Assembly (NCBI GenBank): GCA_963839475.1
Contig: CAWIVH010000009.1
Coordinates: 78,126 to 142,125, forward strand
DNA from: CAWIVH01 sp963839475
GTDB taxonomy: Bacteria; Acidobacteriota; UBA6911
Length of the DNA stretch: 64,000 nt
Direction: 5' to 3'
Shown: piece by piece, positions 28,202 to 36,883 of the stretch
Position numbering within the stretch: position 1 is the stretch's first letter
How the letters are laid out: the number at the start of each line of letters is the position of its first letter
Notes under the pieces: generated by a model
What the model was told of the DNA's origin: nothing
Database searches by the model: none
What the model saw: only the letters and a program-made list of their open reading frames with translations
Made by a program: the position numbers and the translations under genes

Positions 28202-30127
28202 ATGTGCGGAATATCAGGAATATTGAATATCCAGGGTGCGCCGGTTTCACTCGATGAGATCGAGCGCATGTGCGCGGCGATTGTGCATCGCGGCCCTGAC
28301 GATGCGGGGTTTTATATGGGGCCGAATGTCGGATTGGGAATGCGGCGCCTGAGTATCATTGACATCAAAACCGGACAACAACCGGTACACAACGAGGACA
28401 AAACGGTCTGGATTGTCTTTAACGGCGAGATTTACAATTTCCGCGAGCTGCGCAAAGGCCTGGAGCAAAAAGGGCATCGCTTCTATACAGAAACTGACAC
28501 CGAGGTCATTGTCCATCTCTACGAAGAGTATGGGAAACAGTGCGTCGATCGGCTGCGCGGGATGTTCGCCTTTGCGATCTGGGACGATCGCAATCAAAGG
28601 TTGCTGCTCGCGCGCGACCGCATGGGGAAAAAGCCTCTTTACTACACAAACTGCAGAGGGCGGTTTCTCTTCGGTTCTGAACTGAAAACCTTGCTGCAGC
28701 TCCCCGAGGTCGATCGCGTTCTGAATTGGAGGGCGGTCAGTCACCTGTTCACTTTCCTATCTACTCCTTCAACGGAGGGCATCGTAGAAGGAGTAAACAA
28801 GTTGCAGCCCGGCAATATCCTCACCGTCTCTGCTCTGGGCGGCCTCCAAATTGAACGTTACTGGGCTTGTGAATTCAATCCCGATTACAGCCATGACGAG
28901 GATTATTTTGTCGAAAGGCTGCGTGAAATTCTCGAGGAATCGGTGCGACTGCGTCTGATAAGCGATGTTCCACTCGGCGCATTTTTGAGCGGCGGGATTG
29001 ATTCAAGCGCAATCGTGGCCATGATGTCGCGGCTCTCTCCCGGAAGGGTAAAGACCTTTTCAGTCGGATTTGCAGAAGAGGAGTTCAATGAGCTTTCCTA
29101 TGCACGGATCGCAGCTGAACGGTTCGACACCGAACATTACGAACTGGTTATCGATCCCGACATTGTTCCGGTGATTGAGGATCTTGCCTGGTATCTAGAT
29201 GAGCCGCTTGGCGATTCGTCGGTGATTCCGACGTATATGGTTTCCAAATTGGCTTCGGAGCACGTGACCGTCCTCTTGTCGGGCGATGGCGGGGATGAGA
29301 TCTTTGGCGGGTACGACCGCTACGTCAAGTCGGAAGCAGAGCAGCGCCGATCCATTCCCGCCCCATTTCGGCTCCTGCTTCGACTGCTCGCCAATGGGAT
29401 GCCGATAGGCGCCCTTGGACGTAATTTTATGCGGCATTATTCTCTAGAGGAACCGGAGCGTTATCTGGACGGATCTACGCTGTTCCGCGCCGATGAAAAG
29501 CGAATGCTGTTCCGAAGTGAGGTATGGGAGCAATTGTCCGCCTACAATCCATGGCAATATGGCCTCGATCTGCTGGGCAAGCGTGATGGCAGCTGGCTTT
29601 CGGCCATCCAGGACTTCGATCTGAACTGCTACCTTCCGCTGGACATCCTGACGAAAGTGGATCGTATGAGTATGGCGCACTCGATTGAGACCAGAGCTCC
29701 GCTGCTCGATCACAAATTAGTTGAATTTGCGGCCACCATCCCACCCGACTTGAAGGTGCGTGGAGGCTCGACCAAAATACTCCTCAAGCGCGCCATGAAG
29801 GGACTTCTCCCCGATGAAATTATCGATCGGCCCAAGCGCGGCTTCGCTATTCCGCTTGGCCATTGGTTCCGCGCCGGGCTGGGCAATTTCGTCCGGGATC
29901 TGCTGCTGTCCAACAAAAGCAGGAGCCGGGGCATTTTCAATCCCGAATATATCGAGGATCTTCTTGAGTTTCACGATAGAGGGAAGGACCTTGATTTGCA
30001 CATCTGGACTCTGATTTCTTTCGAACTCTGGTGCCGCGCCTTTCTTGATCGCCCCTGTGGTTCTCATGCGGCTCCCCGGCACTCCTTGCGCGCTTCGCCA
30101 TCCCCTTCGTATGGAATGGACTCATGA
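28202..30127 (+). CDS. asnB: Asparagine synthase (glutamine-hydrolysing)-like amidotransferase, intact
   Basis: Class II glutamine amidotransferase with a C-terminal ATP-pyrophosphatase domain. Catalytic Cys2 follows the start Met (MCGISGIL). Glutaminase motifs: HRGPDDAGF, RLSIIDIKTGQQP and VFNGEIYNF. The PP-loop is LSGGIDSSAI (about residues 261-270), with LSGDGGDEIFGGYDRY further on and the active-site region RAPLLDHKLVEF. 641 residues. In EPS loci such enzymes are thought to amidate a sugar acid or a polymer precursor rather than make free Asn; this is inference. It starts two bases after the flippase stop and its TGA overlaps the ATG of the next GT4 as ATGA. It is the intact counterpart of the broken copy at 1602-3512. 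Confidence 0.92.
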   Translation: MCGISGILNIQGAPVSLDEIERMCAAIVHRGPDDAGFYMGPNVGLGMRRLSIIDIKTGQQPVHNEDKTVWIVFNGEIYNFRELRKGLEQKGHRFYTETDTEVIVHLYEEYGKQCVDRLRGMFAFAIWDDRNQRLLLARDRMGKKPLYYTNCRGRFLFGSELKTLLQLPEVDRVLNWRAVSHLFTFLSTPSTEGIVEGVNKLQPGNILTVSALGGLQIERYWACEFNPDYSHDEDYFVERLREILEESVRLRLISDVPLGAFLSGGIDSSAIVAMMSRLSPGRVKTFSVGFAEEEFNELSYARIAAERFDTEHYELVIDPDIVPVIEDLAWYLDEPLGDSSVIPTYMVSKLASEHVTVLLSGDGGDEIFGGYDRYVKSEAEQRRSIPAPFRLLLRLLANGMPIGALGRNFMRHYSLEEPERYLDGSTLFRADEKRMLFRSEVWEQLSAYNPWQYGLDLLGKRDGSWLSAIQDFDLNCYLPLDILTKVDRMSMAHSIETRAPLLDHKLVEFAATIPPDLKVRGGSTKILLKRAMKGLLPDEIIDRPKRGFAIPLGHWFRAGLGNFVRDLLLSNKSRSRGIFNPEYIEDLLEFHDRGKDLDLHIWTLISFELWCRAFLDRPCGSHAAPRHSLRASPSPSYGMDS

Positions 30128-31302
30128 ATATGCAAATGGAAAAGGTTAAGGTCCTCGAATTTCTCACGAACTTCAAGATAGGCGGGACGGAGCGGCAGGT
30201 TGTGAATCTGGCGCGCGGCCTGGATCGGGAGCGTTTTGATCTACATGTTGCATGCCTCGGTCGCTCAGGGGATTTTCTCGATCACATCGAGGGGAATCAG
30301 ATCCCGTTGACCGAATACCGGATCAACAGTCTTTGTAATCACACGACCCTCATAGAATTGTGGAAATTTATCCGATACTTGAAACTTAATCGGATTCAAA
30401 TCGTCCATTCTTATGGCTTCTATTCCAATGTCTTTGCGGTGCCTGCGGCCTTCCTTGGAGGGGTTCCCGTAATCATCGCCTCCATTCGCGATATTGGCGA
30501 TCCTCTCACTCCCTGGCAGCGGCGAGTCCAGAAATTCATCTGCGGTTTTGCGGATCATATATTGGCGAATTCCAATGCCGTGCGTGACTGGCTTTTATCA
30601 GCGGGATACCGAAAAGACAAAATCGGAGTCATACGAAATGGGATTATTATCCCAGCGCGTACCCCTGCTGTTCCTCGCGGCCATTTTCGGCAGGAGTTCG
30701 GCCTGCCCGAGAATGCCCGCCTGGTTGTGGTCGTTTCGCGTTTGAATCCGCTCAAAGGAATAGAATATTTTCTCGATGCGGCAGCCCTGCTGCCAGCCGG
30801 CTTCGAAGATGTCTATTTTGCAATCGTAGGCGGTTCTATCGATGCCACATATACGGCTGCGTTGGAAGTCCAAGCAGCCCGTCTGGGACTGGGGCACAGG
30901 GTCCTTTTTACAGGTTTCAGGCTCGACATTGCTTCCATACTCGCCGATTCCGCGATTTCAGTGCTCCCGTCGCTGAGCGAGGGGCTATCCAATGTGCTAT
31001 TGGAGTCCATGGCCGCAGGAATCCCCGTAGTGGCGACGAATGTTGGCGGCAATCCTGAAGTGGTCGAACATGGTGTGGGTGGATTGCTGGTTCCGCCCAG
31101 AAATCCGGCTGCTCTTGCGGCGGCAATGCGCACCCTTCTGTCGGATCCAGATCTTGCCGCCCGTTATGGAGCCGCGGGCCGGCAACGGGTTGAGGCTCTT
31201 TTTTCGCTCACGCGGATGGTCCAGGATACACAAAGGCTTTATGTCGAGTTATTGCTGACCTTTCAAGGATCCTCAATCCGCGAATCTGCAATCTCATCGT
31301 AA
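30124..31302 (+). CDS. Glycosyltransferase, GT4 family
   Basis: Last gene of the plus-strand EPS operon. It starts with FLTNFKIGGTERQVVNLA, the GT4 glycine-rich acceptor-side loop. It then has IVHSYGFYSNVFAVPAAF, NSNAVRDWLLSAGYRKDKIGVIRNG, and the donor domain VVVVSRLNPLKGIEYFL, VLPSLSEGLSNVLLESMAAGIPVVATNVGGNPEVV, in which the EGLSNVLLE acidic residues bind the nucleotide sugar. 392 residues, complete. The start overlaps the AsnB stop as ATGA. The most likely role is adding a sugar to the lipid-linked repeat. The specificity is not readable. Confidence 0.9.
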   Translation: MNMQMEKVKVLEFLTNFKIGGTERQVVNLARGLDRERFDLHVACLGRSGDFLDHIEGNQIPLTEYRINSLCNHTTLIELWKFIRYLKLNRIQIVHSYGFYSNVFAVPAAFLGGVPVIIASIRDIGDPLTPWQRRVQKFICGFADHILANSNAVRDWLLSAGYRKDKIGVIRNGIIIPARTPAVPRGHFRQEFGLPENARLVVVVSRLNPLKGIEYFLDAAALLPAGFEDVYFAIVGGSIDATYTAALEVQAARLGLGHRVLFTGFRLDIASILADSAISVLPSLSEGLSNVLLESMAAGIPVVATNVGGNPEVVEHGVGGLLVPPRNPAALAAAMRTLLSDPDLAARYGAAGRQRVEALFSLTRMVQDTQRLYVELLLTFQGSSIRESAISS

Positions 31303-31400
31303 TCACTAAAGGAGCGAAAAATATATTTCGCCCCGCGTTCCACCTGCCTTAATTCCCCCAAGAGTATGGAGCAGTATTGACCGGGTCAGCGAGCAATTGT

Positions 31401-31432
31401 GAACTGACATGCGAGGCATCCGGGGCTATAAA
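31401..31432 (+). promoter_or_regulatory. Promoter P-b: GAACTGACA-17 bp-TATAAA
   Basis: The -35-like GAACTGACA is at 31401-31409 and TATAAA at 31427-31432, spacer 17 bp. The ATG of the phospholipase-like gene is 83 bp after the -10. The sequence just upstream (GAGCAATTGT) is also found in front of the copy at 36488. Confidence 0.65.
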
Positions 31433-31514
31433 GAAGTGTATGCATCTGGCCTTTGGTTTTGTTTGTGGAGGTCAGCGCAACAATCTGCATCTCCTCTCAA
31501 AGGAGGACTTACTC

Positions 31515-32828
31515 ATGGTGTCTTTACGAAAGGCTAATAATCAAACAGGCACCTCCCGATTGATTTGTGTCTCGATCCTTATTCTCACCGCGCTGATTTG
31601 CACCACAAGCTTGTCCGGATACTCCGTTCTCACACATGAGGAAATCGTCGATTTGCTTTGGACCGATGGGATTCGCCCCTTGCTTCTTTTGAAGTATCCG
31701 GAATCGTCGGAAGATCAGCTCAGGGAGGCGCATGCCTATGCTTATGGGGGGGCAGTTATCCAGGATCTCGGCTACTACCCATTCGGCAGTGCGGAATTTA
31801 GCAACCTGGTGCACTATGTTCGCAGCGGAGATTTCGTTCGAGAACTGCGACTGCAAAGCCTGGATGTAAACGAATACGCCTTTGCCCTGGGCGCGTTGTC
31901 GCATTATGCGTCGGATATCGCCGGTCACCCGGCTGTCAACCTGTCCGTCTCGATTCGGTACCCGGCACTGCGGGCCAAGTACGGTAAATCGGTTAAGTAC
32001 GCGCAGGATAGGGCGGCTCATTTGAAGACTGAGTTTGGATTCGACATGGTTCAGGTAGCCAAGAATCGCTATGCGTCGGAACAATATCATGATTTCATCG
32101 GCTTTAAAGTGTCCAAGGCCCTACTCGAGCGGGTGTTTCCAACTGTTTACGGATTGGAACTGAATGTTGTTCTCCCCCGCGCCGACCTGGCAATCGGTTC
32201 CTATCGTTATTCCATTAGCCGACTCATTCCAGAAATGACTCAGGTAGCATTGAAAACTCACAAGAAGGACATGTCGCCCGAAGCGTCTACCGCGGCACGA
32301 AAGAAGTTCCTGTACAGTCTGTCACGCGCCGACTATGAACGGGAATGGGGAAAAGACTATAAGAAACCCGGGCCTGGGATCCGCTTTACTGCGGGAATGC
32401 TTCGATTTATGCCGAAGGTCGGTCCGTTCAAGGCACTTGCGTTTAACAACCCTACCCCGGAGACAGAGGAACTGTATTTCAAGAGCATCAATACCACGGT
32501 AGATCAATACCGGGCTTTTCTGGCGGATGTGCGCAAGGACTCTTTGTTTCCAGCCAACCGTGATTTGGACGATGGCAAAATGACTAAACCCGGCGAATAC
32601 TCGCTGGCAGACACCACCTATGCCAAGCTGCTGGCCAGGTTGTCGGAGCGGAAGTTCGATAAGACCACAAAGGAACTGCGCGCCGATATCCTGCGCTTCT
32701 ATTCCGACCTCTCTATTCCGATCGAGACGAAAAAGGATCAGGTTCTCTGGCAAGGGGTATTGATCGGTTTAGATCAGCTGAATTCGATAATTCCGGAACC
32801 GGCCCTGGCGGTTGCCACTAAAAAGTGA
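31515..32828 (+). CDS. Secreted zinc-dependent phospholipase C-like protein
   Basis: Exported protein of the zinc-dependent phospholipase C/S1-P1 nuclease-like fold. Residues 1-38 hold a signal peptide (ICVSILILTALICTTSLSGYS). The mature part starts at once with SVLTHEEIVDLLW, in which the N-terminal segment and His would bind zinc, and continues with AYAYGGAVIQDLGYYPFGS and ALGALSHYASDIAGHPAVN, the H-x3-D-x3-H set that completes the tri-metal site. The C-terminal half (about 240-437) has no recognised domain. The physiological substrate is unknown; a phospholipid or other phosphodiester is only an inference. AAGGAGG lies just before ATG 31515. It is the first gene of the stress/envelope region and follows the second copy of the shared promoter. 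Confidence 0.75.
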   Translation: MVSLRKANNQTGTSRLICVSILILTALICTTSLSGYSVLTHEEIVDLLWTDGIRPLLLLKYPESSEDQLREAHAYAYGGAVIQDLGYYPFGSAEFSNLVHYVRSGDFVRELRLQSLDVNEYAFALGALSHYASDIAGHPAVNLSVSIRYPALRAKYGKSVKYAQDRAAHLKTEFGFDMVQVAKNRYASEQYHDFIGFKVSKALLERVFPTVYGLELNVVLPRADLAIGSYRYSISRLIPEMTQVALKTHKKDMSPEASTAARKKFLYSLSRADYEREWGKDYKKPGPGIRFTAGMLRFMPKVGPFKALAFNNPTPETEELYFKSINTTVDQYRAFLADVRKDSLFPANRDLDDGKMTKPGEYSLADTTYAKLLARLSERKFDKTTKELRADILRFYSDLSIPIETKKDQVLWQGVLIGLDQLNSIIPEPALAVATKK

Positions 32829-32855
32829 ACTTCATCATGGGAGCTGAAAATCGCA

Positions 32856-33656
32856 ATGTCCTGTAATCCGCTTTATCAACGATGGCGGAGGGGCATCCCT
32901 GCGATTTTGTTTGCAGCGATCCTTTGCGGTGAAGCCATGAGCCAGGTCGATTCCGGACCGGTGCCGCCATGCGGCGGCCAGACGCTTCCCGCATATCCCG
33001 ACCTGGAGAAATCGCCCATAACAATCTCATGGGACCGTTCCGATCTGGGCCGCGACTGGATACCGCCCGACTGCACGGGATGGGCCACAAGCGGTTTTAC
33101 CTCCCTTGTTGCGACGGTTGCAGTGTTTCGAAATGGATACGGCGTCGAAGGTCTGGTGCGCCGCATAGGTGGAATATCGGAACTTGCGGGGATTCGCTAC
33201 TGGTCGACCACTCATAAGCGGTGGCAGACACTCATTGTCGATTCCTATGCGCTGTACGGGCCAACCGGCGATCGACGGCGCCGGGATTTCATACCGGAAG
33301 AAATCTCGACCGGCAAGGTTCTTTATTTCCAACAGGAAGATAACCTGTCGGGGAAAGCGACCTACCGGATGCATATTCAAAGCGCTGCTCCCGACCGCCT
33401 GGTATTTGATATCGAAAACACCAGCACGGTTCGGTATCTGTTATGGTCCCTTTTCCGCCCGGGAGAATTACAGTCGGTTTATTTCCTCGAACGGGAGTCA
33501 GGGGACGTCTGGCGCTTTTACAGTATCTCTCGCACAGGCAGGAAGGCTAACTGGCTGACGGCGGGGCATGAAGCCTCTTCCATCAACCGGGCGGTTGCTT
33601 TTTACCGCTACTTTGCAGGCATCCCCACGGACCAGGCGCCCCCAGCCTCGCCATGA
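32856..33656 (+). CDS. Secreted protein of unknown function
   Basis: A signal peptide covers about residues 1-29 (RGIPAILFAAILCGEAMSQ). The mature part has an N-terminal PPCGGQ-LPAYP segment and a beta-rich body with WSTTHKRWQTLIVDSYALYGP, YFQQEDNLSGKATYRMHI and WRFYSISRTGR. It resembles a family of small secreted proteins of unknown function in Acidobacteriota, but no catalytic motif can be assigned. It lies 27 bp downstream of the phospholipase-like gene and is probably co-transcribed with it. GGGAG lies about 12 bp before the ATG. 266 residues. Confidence 0.65.
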   Translation: MSCNPLYQRWRRGIPAILFAAILCGEAMSQVDSGPVPPCGGQTLPAYPDLEKSPITISWDRSDLGRDWIPPDCTGWATSGFTSLVATVAVFRNGYGVEGLVRRIGGISELAGIRYWSTTHKRWQTLIVDSYALYGPTGDRRRRDFIPEEISTGKVLYFQQEDNLSGKATYRMHIQSAAPDRLVFDIENTSTVRYLLWSLFRPGELQSVYFLERESGDVWRFYSISRTGRKANWLTAGHEASSINRAVAFYRYFAGIPTDQAPPASP

Positions 33657-33717
33657 ACCGGTCCTGACCCGAGTGGAATTCGAATGTGCAATTCTGACCG
33701 CAGATGTGTGCCGGATA

Positions 33718-33749
33718 GGACTGACGCGACCGCGCCTTAAGGGTATAAA
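33718..33749 (+). promoter_or_regulatory. Promoter P-c: GGACTGACG-17 bp-TATAAA
   Basis: GGACTGACG lies at 33718-33726 and TATAAA at 33744-33749, spacer 17 bp. The ATG of the small membrane protein gene follows 63 bp after the -10. The upstream 40 bp are close to those before the copy at 36488 (GCAATTCTGACCG…GTGCCGGATAG against GCAATTGTGAACG…GTGCCGGACAG), so the two promoters arose by duplication. Confidence 0.65.
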
Positions 33750-33812
33750 GAAAGTTGTTTCTGTCTGCCGACCATAAACGTGTGGAAAGCGGATGTCAGA
33801 GGGGAGGATCGT

Positions 33813-33965
33813 ATGATCTGGACGATTTTTGTAGTTCTTCTTGCATTGTGGCTCCTGGGGCTCGTTTCTTCCTACACTTTTGGCGGCTTTATTCACGTGC
33901 TGCTGGTGGTGGCCGTTGTCATGGTCCTAATTCGGCTTATTCAAGGCCGAAGAGGAATCGCATAA
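33813..33965 (+). CDS. Small membrane protein, lmo0937 family
   Basis: 50-residue protein with two hydrophobic segments (WTIFVVLLALWLLGLVSS and HVLLVVAVVMVLIRLIQ) and a short basic tail. The pattern W-L-G----GG-IH-LLV-A-V-L---I-GRR is that of the lmo0937 family of small membrane proteins, often induced by stress. GAGGGGAGGATCGT precedes ATG 33813. A paralogue lies at 36582-36731. Function unknown; the membrane location is inferred from the helices. Confidence 0.75.
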   Translation: MIWTIFVVLLALWLLGLVSSYTFGGFIHVLLVVAVVMVLIRLIQGRRGIA

Positions 33966-33982
33966 TCGTCAAGGAGGAAGAA

Positions 33983-34207
33983 ATGAAACCTGCTGCCATG
34001 ATTGGCATCGCATTGCTGATTCTGGGTGTATTGGTATTCGCCTATCAAGGCATCAATTACACCCGCACCGAAAAGATTTTGGATATTGGGCCGATTCATG
34101 CCACCAAAGAAACTCATGAGAGGATTCCCCTTCCGCCCATAATCGGAGGAATCGCATTAGTCTCAGGGATCGTCCTGCTGGTTGCAGGTTTGGCGCGAAA
34201 GAATTAG
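33983..34207 (+). CDS. Small membrane protein (DUF3185-like)
   Basis: 74-residue protein with two membrane helices (IGIALLILGVLVFAYQGI and IIGGIALVSGIVLLVAGL) joined by a polar loop with TRTEKILDIGPIHATKETHERIPLPP. This arrangement is common in a family of small proteins of unknown function that accompany stress genes, similar to DUF3185. AAGGAGGAAGAA gives a very strong ribosome binding site. It lies 17 bp after the lmo0937 gene and shares its promoter. Confidence 0.7.
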   Translation: MKPAAMIGIALLILGVLVFAYQGINYTRTEKILDIGPIHATKETHERIPLPPIIGGIALVSGIVLLVAGLARKN

Positions 34208-34378
34208 CCATTCATCTCGCTCCGGGAAACATGTGTGGCGGTATAGTCGTACACCATGTTTTACTTTGATTATTAAGCGACATTCTGCTGACAAGGGCTC
34301 ATTCTCGGCTGAATCGAATCAATGCGGGAGAAATTGCATCCGGCCAGGGGAATCCTATCAGGCAGAGAGGTGCTCGAT

Positions 34379-35374
34379 ATGGGCCCGACGGGGGTAAGTC
34401 GCCCGCTGAAGCGGGCTCATCCGCCAATGTCGATCATTTCGTTGAAGGCAAGATTGGGCTGGATCCTACTCCAGGAATCGTCCGAAGCCTGGCTCGCTGA
34501 CAACGCACCGAGTATGGGTGCAGCACTGACATTTTACGCCATCCTTTCGCTGACTCCTGTCCTGATTGTTGCGACAGCGATTGCAGGTCTGGGATTTTGG
34601 CAAAAAGCAGCTGAGACTGAAGTCCTACGTTACATTCAAGCCCTGGTGGGCGAAGCGAGTGCCAGAGTACTTCAATCAGCCATGGTTGACGCCCATCGAC
34701 CCGCTCTAGGCGCCTTGGCCAGCACTATTGGAATCGGAACAATGCTGGTCGGGGCCTCAGGAGCCTTCGTTGAACTCCAGGACGCGCTCAACAAGATATG
34801 GAGAGTGCAGCGGAAGTCAGGAAATATCCTGCTGAGCGTTATAAGACAGAGAATTTTATCGTTCAGCCTGGTGGTGGGCACGGGCTGCCTGTTGCTGTTG
34901 TCACTCCTTTCGAGCGCCTTGCTCGGTGCGGCAGGCAGATTCACGGGACACCTGATCCCCTGGCCCATGTTTCTGTTGGAATTTATCGATTTTCTCTTTT
35001 CGTTCGGCGTGATAACGTTGCTTCTCGCTGCGATCTTTCGACTGTTGCCGGACACGGAGATTGCCTGGGAGGATGTCTGGATCGGTGCGGCTATCGCATC
35101 TCTCCTTTTCACAACCGGCAAGGTTTTGATTGGGTTGTATCTCAGCTTTTCCGCAGTAGCCTCAGCCTATGGGGCGATGTCATCGCCTCTCGTTGTCCTG
35201 GTATGGATTTACTACTCAGCACAGATCTTTCTCTTTGGTGCGGAATTCACGCATGTCTACGCCAACAAACACGGCTCGCGAGCAGCAGCGGCCCATTGCA
35301 CATCTCCTGACGTAGGTGGTGTGCCGATATGCCGTTTCGTCTCGGCGCCCTGGGTGGACAGGAATGGATTGTGA
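34379..35374 (+). CDS. YihY/virulence factor BrkB family membrane protein
   Basis: Integral inner-membrane protein of unknown activity; old annotations as ribonuclease BN are not supported by family knowledge. Typical sequence: NAPSMGAALTFYAILSLTPVLIV at the first helix, LQDALNKIWRV, FRLLPDTEIAWEDVWIGAAIASLLF, SAYGAMSSPLVVLVWIYYSAQIFLFGAEFTHVYA at the end. Six membrane helices. ATG 34379 has AGAGAGGTG upstream; an in-frame ATG at 34427 would remove 16 residues and gives a more family-like N-terminus. The stop overlaps the ATG of the AI-2E gene by one base (TGATG), so these two are translationally coupled. Confidence 0.87.
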   Translation: MGPTGVSRPLKRAHPPMSIISLKARLGWILLQESSEAWLADNAPSMGAALTFYAILSLTPVLIVATAIAGLGFWQKAAETEVLRYIQALVGEASARVLQSAMVDAHRPALGALASTIGIGTMLVGASGAFVELQDALNKIWRVQRKSGNILLSVIRQRILSFSLVVGTGCLLLLSLLSSALLGAAGRFTGHLIPWPMFLLEFIDFLFSFGVITLLLAAIFRLLPDTEIAWEDVWIGAAIASLLFTTGKVLIGLYLSFSAVASAYGAMSSPLVVLVWIYYSAQIFLFGAEFTHVYANKHGSRAAAAHCTSPDVGGVPICRFVSAPWVDRNGL

Positions 35375-36453
35375 TGTTCAAACATGGACTGGATCACCGC
35401 GCTGCAAGTTATACGTGGACGGTAGCATTTGTTTTGTTGCTAGTGGGAGTAGTCTATCTCATCCGGGAAACTCTCTTTGTGTTTGCGCTCGCGCTGCTGT
35501 TTTCCTATCTGCTCAGACCTCTGGTGCGATATCTCGATAGGCGCCTGCCAGGGAAATCCAAGTTGCCGGCACTTGCCATCGTTTATTTAGCCCTCGTCGG
35601 ATTGTTGATTATCGCTGGAATCGCAGTTGGTTCTCGGGTCATGGTGCAGGCGAATGCGCTCGCGGAGAAGATCCCGGAGCTTCTTTCCAGACTCGAAAAG
35701 TCGGTCGCAGCGATTGAATCACCGTCCCTTCCTTCGTTCAAAGAATTGATGATCTTGACCCTTCAGCGGCAGCTTGTGGAACATTCGCGGGACCTTCTAT
35801 CGCTCCTGCCCAATATTGCCCTTGGCTTTTTGTCCCATGCCGGGAGTCTCATTTACATACTGCTGGTACCTATCCTTGGCTTTTTCTTTCTAAAAGATGG
35901 TGCCATTTTTCGCGGTTCGATGTTGGAGATCTTTACCGAGGGGATTCGACGCGACGAGATCCGGGAAATCGCGGCTGATGTACATCTATTGCTCGCCCAG
36001 TACATGCGGGCCTTAGTGCTGTTGGCGGCGGCCACCTTTACCGCCTATGCGTTGTTTTTCTTTTTTATAGGCGTGCCCTATGGAATTCTGCTGGCGGCCA
36101 TTGCATTTTTTCTTGAGTTTTTGCCCGTTTTAGGCCCCCTGGTTGCAGCTGTCGCTATCCTGATGGTCGCCGGCTTAAGCGGATTTAACCACTTGCTTTG
36201 GATATTGGTCTTCCTGGCCGTGTTCCGCATTTTTCAGGATTATATTTTGTCCCCCCGGTTAATGAGTAAGGGAACAGAGCTCGATCCTGTGCTCGTAATC
36301 TTCGGAATCCTTGCGGGCGGGCAAATCGGCGGGATCCCGGGTAGCTTTTTGGCTATCCCGATTTTGGCGACCCTCCGTATCGTATATCGGCAGTTGAAAA
36401 AGGCGCCTTCTGATTCGCCGCAGGGCAGGCCTGAAACTATAGTCATTTTATAA
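35374..36453 (+). CDS. AI-2E family transporter (PerM-like permease)
   Basis: Inner-membrane transport protein with about eight helices. Features: WTVAFVLLLVGVVYLIRETLFVFALALLFSYLLRPL, a long cytoplasmic-like central segment (IPELLSRLEKSVAAIE), and the C-terminal part with GVPYGILLAAIAFFLEFLPVLGPLVAAV and FRIFQDYILSPRLMSKGTELDPVLVIFGILAGGQIGGIPG, all hallmarks of the family. The name comes from one member thought to export autoinducer-2; a general efflux or ion-exchange role is as likely. 359 residues. ATG 35374 overlaps the preceding stop. Confidence 0.88.
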   Translation: MFKHGLDHRAASYTWTVAFVLLLVGVVYLIRETLFVFALALLFSYLLRPLVRYLDRRLPGKSKLPALAIVYLALVGLLIIAGIAVGSRVMVQANALAEKIPELLSRLEKSVAAIESPSLPSFKELMILTLQRQLVEHSRDLLSLLPNIALGFLSHAGSLIYILLVPILGFFFLKDGAIFRGSMLEIFTEGIRRDEIREIAADVHLLLAQYMRALVLLAAATFTAYALFFFFIGVPYGILLAAIAFFLEFLPVLGPLVAAVAILMVAGLSGFNHLLWILVFLAVFRIFQDYILSPRLMSKGTELDPVLVIFGILAGGQIGGIPGSFLAIPILATLRIVYRQLKKAPSDSPQGRPETIVIL

Positions 36454-36487
36454 GTGAGCAATTGTGAACGGTCAGATGTGCCGGACA

Positions 36488-36519
36488 GAACTGACATGGA
36501 TTACTCCGCGGGGTATAAA
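36488..36519 (+). promoter_or_regulatory. Promoter P-d: GAACTGACA-17 bp-TATAAA
   Basis: GAACTGACA lies at 36488-36496 and TATAAA at 36514-36519, spacer 17 bp. The ATG of the next gene is 62 bp after the -10, matching the spacing of the elements at 9559 and 33718. The flank GAGCAATTGTGAAC at 36455-36470 is shared with the copy at 31401. Confidence 0.65.
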
Positions 36520-36581
36520 TGCATCAAGTCGGAAGCGCGCACACTGTCGGTGCGGGCTCAAAACGAAGAGGAGATCCAGTC

Positions 36582-36731
36582 ATGTGGTGGACTGTTTCGG
36601 GAACGTTACTCGTTCTGTGGCTTTTGGGTTTTTCCATGCGTGCCGGCGGAAGCATTATTCATGCCATGCTGGTTATCGCGATTGTTGTGTTTTTGTTCAA
36701 TCAGATTAACGGCCGAAGATATTCGGCTTGA
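36582..36731 (+). CDS. Small membrane protein, lmo0937 family, second copy
   Basis: 49-residue protein: WTVSGTLLVLWLLGFSMRAG, SIIHAMLVIAIVVFLFNQI and a GRRYSA end. Same pattern as the protein at 33813 (W-----L--LWLLG---GG-IH--LV-A-V--L---I-GRR). GAGGAGATCCAGTC is the ribosome binding site. It and its promoter seem to be a duplicate of the pair at 33718-33965, so promoter and gene were copied together. Confidence 0.72.
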   Translation: MWWTVSGTLLVLWLLGFSMRAGGSIIHAMLVIAIVVFLFNQINGRRYSA

Positions 36732-36883
36732 CTCGGATCAGAGGCGGTCCCCCTGGATTCTGGCAAGAAATGATTTCGGGTGGAACATACGGCCTGCATC
36801 CACTTCAGGAAATGTCGAGATCAAATCCATTTAAGAGATGGATCAATGTGAACGGAAGTAAAATACTCAACAAGGGGAGAATT

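Noticed and set aside
20433..31302. An exosortase/PEP-CTERM locus, which often has the same set of EPS genes
   Set aside because: No exosortase-like membrane protein and no PEP-CTERM C-terminal sorting signal were seen on any secreted protein in the window.
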